55,562 bases of DNA, from assembly GCA_944392545.1 (NCBI GenBank), contig CALXWW010000009.1:1-55562 (forward strand), given 5' to 3'. The translations under genes were made by a program, and so were the position numbers. The notes below the pieces were generated by a model, which did no database searches, had not been told where the DNA came from, and saw only the letters and a program-made list of their open reading frames with translations. Positions 52,413 through 55,562 of the stretch are shown piece by piece. Origin of the DNA: an uncultured Clostridia bacterium (GTDB lineage: Bacteria > Bacillota > Clostridia > TANB77 > CAG-508). How positions within the stretch are numbered: the stretch's first letter is position 1; each line of letters starts with the position of its first letter.

Positions 52413-52451
52413 AAAATCACCTTTTAAAATATAATTTAAAAGGTGATTTTT
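52413..52451 (+). terminator. 16-bp hairpin: terminator that also masks the dac ribosome site
   Basis: AAAATCACCTTTTAAA (52413-52428) pairs perfectly with TTTAAAAGGTGATTTT (52435-52450), loop six bases. The right arm contains AAGGTG, the only ribosome site for ATG 52452, and ends in the T run. Confidence 0.8.
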
Positions 52452-53648
52452 ATGTCTAAAATAACAAAGCATACGTTTTTAGTAAAATTAATTATACTAT
52501 TATTAATATTTATTACCATAATTATAACTATACCAATATCAAGTTTAGCAACAGACAATGTAGATGAAATAGATATAAGTTCAAGGATAGCTTTAATATA
52601 TGATAGAGCTTCTGGAAAAATTTTATATCAGAAAAATGGAAACAAACAAACACCTATGGCTTCAACGACTAAAATTATGACTGCAATAGTGGTATTAGAG
52701 CAAGCTAAATTAACAGACACAGTAACAATTAATTCAAAAGCAGCAAGCATAGGAGGATCAAGATTAGGATTAAAAAAGAATGATAAAATAACAGTAAATG
52801 ATTTGTTATATGGATTGATGCTTCGTTCAGGAAATGATGCGGCTGTTGCACTTGCTATTCATGTGGGAGGCAGTATAGAAGGTTTCGCTGATATGATGAA
52901 TAAAAAAGCAATAGAATTAGGATTAACTAATTCTCACTTTATAGTGCCACATGGACTAGATAATGAAGGCCATTATACAACCGCATATGAATTAGCCAAA
53001 ATAACCGATTATGCGCTAAATATAGATAAATTTAAAGAAATAGTTGGAACTAAAGTAACGACTATTCATATAAATGGATATGCAAAAACAATAAATAATA
53101 CAAACAATTTACTTGGAAGTGTATCTGGATTGTATGGGGTAAAAACAGGATTTACAAATGGGGCTGGAAGGTGTTTAGTAACAGCGTGCAAAAGAGATAA
53201 TTTAGATATAATAACAGTAATAATAGGCGCAGATACAACTAATATAAGAAGTAAAGATACAATAAAATTAATTCAATATGCATATACAGAATTTGAAGTA
53301 GTTAATATAAAAGAAATAGTAGAAGAGAAATTTGAAGCTTGGAAAAATATTAACGAAGGTAGAATATATGTAAACAAAGGCACGAAAAACAAAGTAAAAT
53401 TGTATTTAGAAGAATTACAATATACAAAGATGGCGGTAAGAAAAGAAGAAATAGATAAAATCGATATCTTAGCAAATACAATATATTATCTTGAAACACC
53501 TGTAAAAGAAAATGAAATAGTAGGTAATATGAAAATATTACTAAATAATGAGTCAATAGAAGTATTAAACATATATGTGCAAGAAGAAATACAAAGAAAA
53601 GAAATAATAGAATACTTAAAAGAGTTCGTAAAACTTCAATTCTTTTAA
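52452..53648 (+). CDS. D-alanyl-D-alanine carboxypeptidase (S11, DacF/PBP5 type)
   Basis: A 398-residue low-molecular-weight penicillin-binding protein. An N-terminal hydrophobic signal/anchor (about 10-32) is followed by the catalytic triplet STTK (Ser nucleophile), SGN and KTG (VKTGFTNGAG), then a C-terminal beta domain that normally holds it at the membrane. It removes the last D-Ala from peptidoglycan stem peptides. The start is ATG 52452 with AAGGTG seven bases upstream; an in-frame GTG at 52443 lies inside the hairpin. Confidence 0.93.
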   Translation: MSKITKHTFLVKLIILLLIFITIIITIPISSLATDNVDEIDISSRIALIYDRASGKILYQKNGNKQTPMASTTKIMTAIVVLEQAKLTDTVTINSKAASIGGSRLGLKKNDKITVNDLLYGLMLRSGNDAAVALAIHVGGSIEGFADMMNKKAIELGLTNSHFIVPHGLDNEGHYTTAYELAKITDYALNIDKFKEIVGTKVTTIHINGYAKTINNTNNLLGSVSGLYGVKTGFTNGAGRCLVTACKRDNLDIITVIIGADTTNIRSKDTIKLIQYAYTEFEVVNIKEIVEEKFEAWKNINEGRIYVNKGTKNKVKLYLEELQYTKMAVRKEEIDKIDILANTIYYLETPVKENEIVGNMKILLNNESIEVLNIYVQEEIQRKEIIEYLKEFVKLQFF

Positions 53649-53665
53649 ATAATTTTTACTTTGTA

Positions 53666-53694
53666 TTGACTTTTATATATTTTTTTGCTATTAT
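53666..53694 (+). promoter_or_regulatory. promoter of tRNA genes
   Basis: TTGACT (53666-53671), 17 bp, TATTAT (53689-53694), about 40 bp before tRNA-Gly. Confidence 0.7.
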
Positions 53695-53732
53695 ATTAAT
53701 TGTTCTGCTTAATATTAATATATGTAGTAAAT

Positions 53733-53808
<76 letters not shown>

Positions 53809-53875
53809 TTTTATTTTATATTATTTAGGTGTACTAAAAAGAAGTTTATAGCATATATTATATTAAGTTATATAT

Positions 53876-53949
53876 GGCGATATAGCCAAGTGGTAAGGCA
53901 CGAGTCTGCAAAACTCTGATCCCCGGTTCGAATCCGGGTGTCGCCTCCA
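53876..53949 (+). tRNA. tRNA-Cys (anticodon GCA)
   Basis: 74 bases with CCA encoded. Acceptor GGCGATA / TGTCGCC, anticodon stem-loop AGTCTGCAAAACT with GCA, T arm CCCGGTTCGAATCCGGG. Transcribed with tRNA-Gly. Confidence 0.97.
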
Positions 53950-53990
53950 ACGACGTTTCTGTTCGAACTAATAGAACAGTATTGATACAA

Positions 53991-54024
53991 AATCAATCAG
54001 AAAATAAAACTGGTTGATTTTTTT
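53991..54024 (+). terminator. terminator after tRNA genes
   Basis: AATCAATCAG and CTGGTTGATT form a 10-bp stem with a T run. A smaller CTGTTC/GAACAG hairpin (53959-53979) lies just upstream. Confidence 0.8.
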
Positions 54025-54076
54025 GTTGCCTAAAAACAATATAAAAATCATCCAAATGAAAGGATGGTGCAAATAA

Positions 54077-54346
54077 ATGAAGATAATTAAGCAAGAACTA
54101 CAATTTGAAGAAAGTCTAAAGCAAAGACTAGAATTTATATGTGAATTTTCTAAAGTTACTCCTACTTTTATTAATGGTAGTATTAGAAAAATTGAAAAAA
54201 CTAATCTCACATATATTGAACCACATAGAGTAATAATTAAAAATATTACATTCTTAGTTTTTAATTATTCAAATGATGTATATATTTCAAATTTAACTAA
54301 AAAGATTAAATTATCAGAATTAGAAGAATATATAAAAAACATATAA
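54077..54346 (+). CDS. small protein of unknown function
   Basis: An 89-residue soluble protein with AAAGGATGG upstream of ATG. It begins with a charged helix (QELQFEESLKQRLEFICEFSK), then short strands and a final helix. No family is recognised. It lies between the tRNA genes and a recombinase and may belong to that mobile element. Confidence 0.5.
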   Translation: MKIIKQELQFEESLKQRLEFICEFSKVTPTFINGSIRKIEKTNLTYIEPHRVIIKNITFLVFNYSNDVYISNLTKKIKLSELEEYIKNI

Positions 54347-54356
54347 ATACCAGTAT

Positions 54357-54384
54357 TTGACATTTCTTAAAATTATGATATAAT
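54357..54384 (+). promoter_or_regulatory. promoter of recombinase leader
   Basis: TTGACA (54357-54362), 16 bp, TATAAT (54379-54384), about 40 bp before the leader peptide. Confidence 0.75.
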
Positions 54385-54423
54385 ATCTTATGTAAACATT
54401 TGAGTTTATTAGGAGATGATTAT

Positions 54424-54477
54424 ATGATGTTGAAAAAATTGCATTTTAAAATAAAAATTTTACAGAGATGTCATTAG
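54424..54477 (+). CDS. 17-residue leader peptide
   Basis: AGGAG lies eight bases before ATG 54424. The product MMLKKLHFKIKILQRCH ends with TAG inside the left arm of the following hairpin. Size, ribosome site and overlap with a terminator are typical of attenuation leaders. Confidence 0.55.
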   Translation: MMLKKLHFKIKILQRCH

Positions 54478-54507
54478 TACCATTGTGTATTATGATATCT
54501 CTTTTTT
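54464..54507 (+). terminator. attenuator-like terminator before recombinase
   Basis: AGAGATGTCAT (54464-54474) pairs with ATGATATCTCT (54492-54502, one G-T) and is followed by six T. It lies between the leader peptide and the recombinase start, so full transcription needs read-through. Confidence 0.75.
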
Positions 54508-54522
54508 GTTAGGAGGTTTTGA

Positions 54523-55562
<1,040 letters not shown>

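Overview
The window reads as chromosome of a very AT-rich, anaerobic, low-G+C Gram-positive bacterium, most likely an uncultured Clostridia lineage. The signs are strong AGGAGG-type ribosome sites, TTGACA/TATAAT promoters with 17-bp spacers, a class III (anaerobic) ribonucleotide reductase with its activase, a Spo0E-like small protein (sporulation phosphorelay), paired YmfF/YmfH-type M16 proteins and CCA-encoding tRNA genes. I cannot name a species.

Layout. (1) 1-8.4 kb is a restriction/defence-type cassette: a DNA cytosine-5 methyltransferase, a small protein with its own promoter, then a tight operon of a MutL/MORC-like GHKL ATPase, two uncharacterised proteins and a 993-residue SF2 helicase with a nuclease-like tail. 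(2) 8.4-17.0 kb is a mobile island: tyrosine integrase, zinc-ribbon protein, small HTH protein, excisionase, degenerate CHC2 primase-like protein, replicative ATPase, a decayed gene, a small membrane protein, and a translationally coupled pair of a four-TM membrane protein and a ComEC-like metallo-beta-lactamase-fold hydrolase. An 18-nt exact copy of an initiator-tRNA anticodon arm at 17001-17018 is a candidate attachment site, so region (1) may be cargo of the same element. (3) 17.2-36.5 kb is mostly housekeeping: an ITPase-like protein, DUF2207 protein, TspO, a Crp/Fnr regulator, an NrdD paralogue lacking the glycyl-radical end, true NrdD-NrdG, dGTPase, a degenerate YgjP-type protein, a UDP-sugar pyrophosphorylase, a phosphoesterase, a cysteine-synthase-like enzyme, a GH25-LysM lysozyme, ribosomal protein S21 (short, 33191-33361), two M16 proteins and Spo0E-like. 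(4) 36.5-52.4 kb holds an oddly G+C-rich membrane gene followed by a type IV secretion system: a tandem array of VirB2-like pilins (one decayed), PrgI-like, a TraC-N-like protein, VirB4, VirB6-like, NTF2/VirB8-like proteins and a giant SGNH-lysozyme-CHAP wall hydrolase. No relaxase or coupling protein is visible. (5) 52.4-55.6 kb has a D,D-carboxypeptidase, tRNA-Gly and tRNA-Cys, a small unknown gene, and a large serine recombinase cut by the window edge and preceded by a leader peptide plus terminator that looks like an attenuator.

How the genes work together. The two nrdD-family genes carry the same operator-like sequence (TGT-N10-ACA) at exactly the same distance from their -10 boxes, and a Crp/Fnr-family gene lies divergently next to the first. 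This is a compact regulatory hypothesis for dNTP synthesis, with a dGTPase gene next door. The T4SS genes form a nearly continuous run, and the large wall hydrolase presumably opens peptidoglycan for the channel. Several genes (VirB6-like, NTF2-like, DUF2207 tail) show apparent frameshifts that need read-level checking.
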